Shown here one piece after another: positions 63,852 to 64,000 of a stretch of DNA of 64,000 bases. The translations under genes were made by a program, and so were the position numbers. Numbering within the stretch: the stretch's first letter is position 1; each line of letters begins with the position of its first letter. Location of the stretch: NCBI RefSeq assembly GCF_002419815.1, contig NZ_DIGV01000055.1, forward strand, positions 1 through 64,000. The letters are read 5' to 3'. This DNA is from Brevundimonas sp. UBA5713. GTDB taxonomy: Bacteria; Pseudomonadota; Alphaproteobacteria; Caulobacterales; Caulobacteraceae. The notes beneath the pieces were generated by a model, which was not told the DNA's origin, did no database searches, and saw nothing but the letters and a program-made list of their open reading frames with translations.

Positions 63852-64000
63852 AGTGCTGGGTCATGACGGTGGCGGCAGCCTTGACGGTGGCGGCCACCTG
63901 CGGCTCTGCCATACCGAAAGGAAAACGGATCATGGCGATGGCGGGCGTTTCCAGATGGTCTTCCAGCGCCGTCATGATGCGGTAGAGCAGGGCGCTGCCG
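63814..64000 (-). CDS. C-terminal fragment of an unidentified gene
   Basis: A minus-strand frame enters from the right edge and runs 61 codons without a stop to TAA at 63816-63814. It encodes LLYRIMTALEDHLETPAIAMIRFPFG, then VAATVKAAATVMTQHFTLAQRP. Codon use and amino-acid composition look like a real protein, and the MFS gene cannot account for the part beyond 63851. It overlaps the MFS C-terminus by 38 bases. I do not recognise the family. Confidence 0.5.
   Translation of the reverse strand, partial: GSALLYRIMTALEDHLETPAIAMIRFPFGMAEPQVAATVKAAATVMTQHFTLAQRPAAVRI

Overview
The window comes from an alphaproteobacterium, most likely Caulobacteraceae and perhaps an Asticcacaulis-like genome. 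The reasons are a class I lysyl-tRNA synthetase, a complete mreB-mreC-mreD-mrdA-rodA block, three large TonB-dependent receptors carrying the 'DIVVTG' plug start usual in Caulobacterales, and a full TTAA-N7-TTAAC CtrA-type box. Most of it is ordinary GC-rich chromosome. One AT-rich island (17.6-18.6 kb) looks foreign. I saw no rRNA, tRNA, insertion sequence, prophage or CRISPR array.

Layout. 0-12.3 kb: queuosine genes (tgt fragment, queA, then queC-queE) interleaved with D-amino-acid catabolism (dadA and a divergent Lrp-type regulator), lysS, an SH3/glycine-zipper envelope protein, an S24-peptidase repressor, small conserved proteins, two thioesterases and a CBS / histidine-kinase-like / receiver protein that lacks its phospho-acceptor histidine. 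12.4-26 kb: an ECF sigma operon with two small membrane proteins, an exported S9 peptidase, a lipoprotein, an acetyltransferase, a pirin, a frameshifted DUF4365 nuclease-like gene in the AT-rich island, aroC, a J-domain protein, pdxH, a TetR regulator, a uridine-kinase-like protein, an acyl-CoA ligase, a DUF1499 protein and an MBL-fold hydrolase.

26.2-37.2 kb is the outer-membrane nutrient-uptake region: three TonB-dependent receptors plus two paralogous small exported proteins that flank the first receptor. The third receptor has an N-terminal carboxypeptidase-regulatory-like domain and a perfect EF-hand loop. 37.3-43.3 kb is a tightly coupled methionine operon on the minus strand: ArsR-methyltransferase regulator, metF, homocysteine-binding half of MetH, a DUF6508 protein, and the remaining MetH half. 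A 22-bp perfect palindrome sits just upstream of the regulator.

43.4-54.5 kb holds a 2-hydroxyacid dehydrogenase, ettA, an SDR with a divergent TetR regulator, a TIGR02466-type oxygenase, a small secreted peptide, a membrane alpha/beta hydrolase, a TrmN6-like methyltransferase, a polyprenyl diphosphate synthase, an aspartate aminotransferase and a VTT-domain protein. 54.8-61.2 kb is the cell-elongation operon, mreB to rodA, with four-base overlaps from mreC onward, followed by a DUF6173 gene. The window ends with a proline iminopeptidase, a DUF423 protein, an MFS transporter and the tail of an unidentified minus-strand gene.

Nothing here is clearly a new multi-gene system. The best leads are the degenerate CBS-kinase-receiver protein, the palindrome controlling the methionine operon, the paralog pair around the receptor, the EF-hand receptor, the CtrA box before a small unknown gene, and the frameshifted nuclease-like gene.
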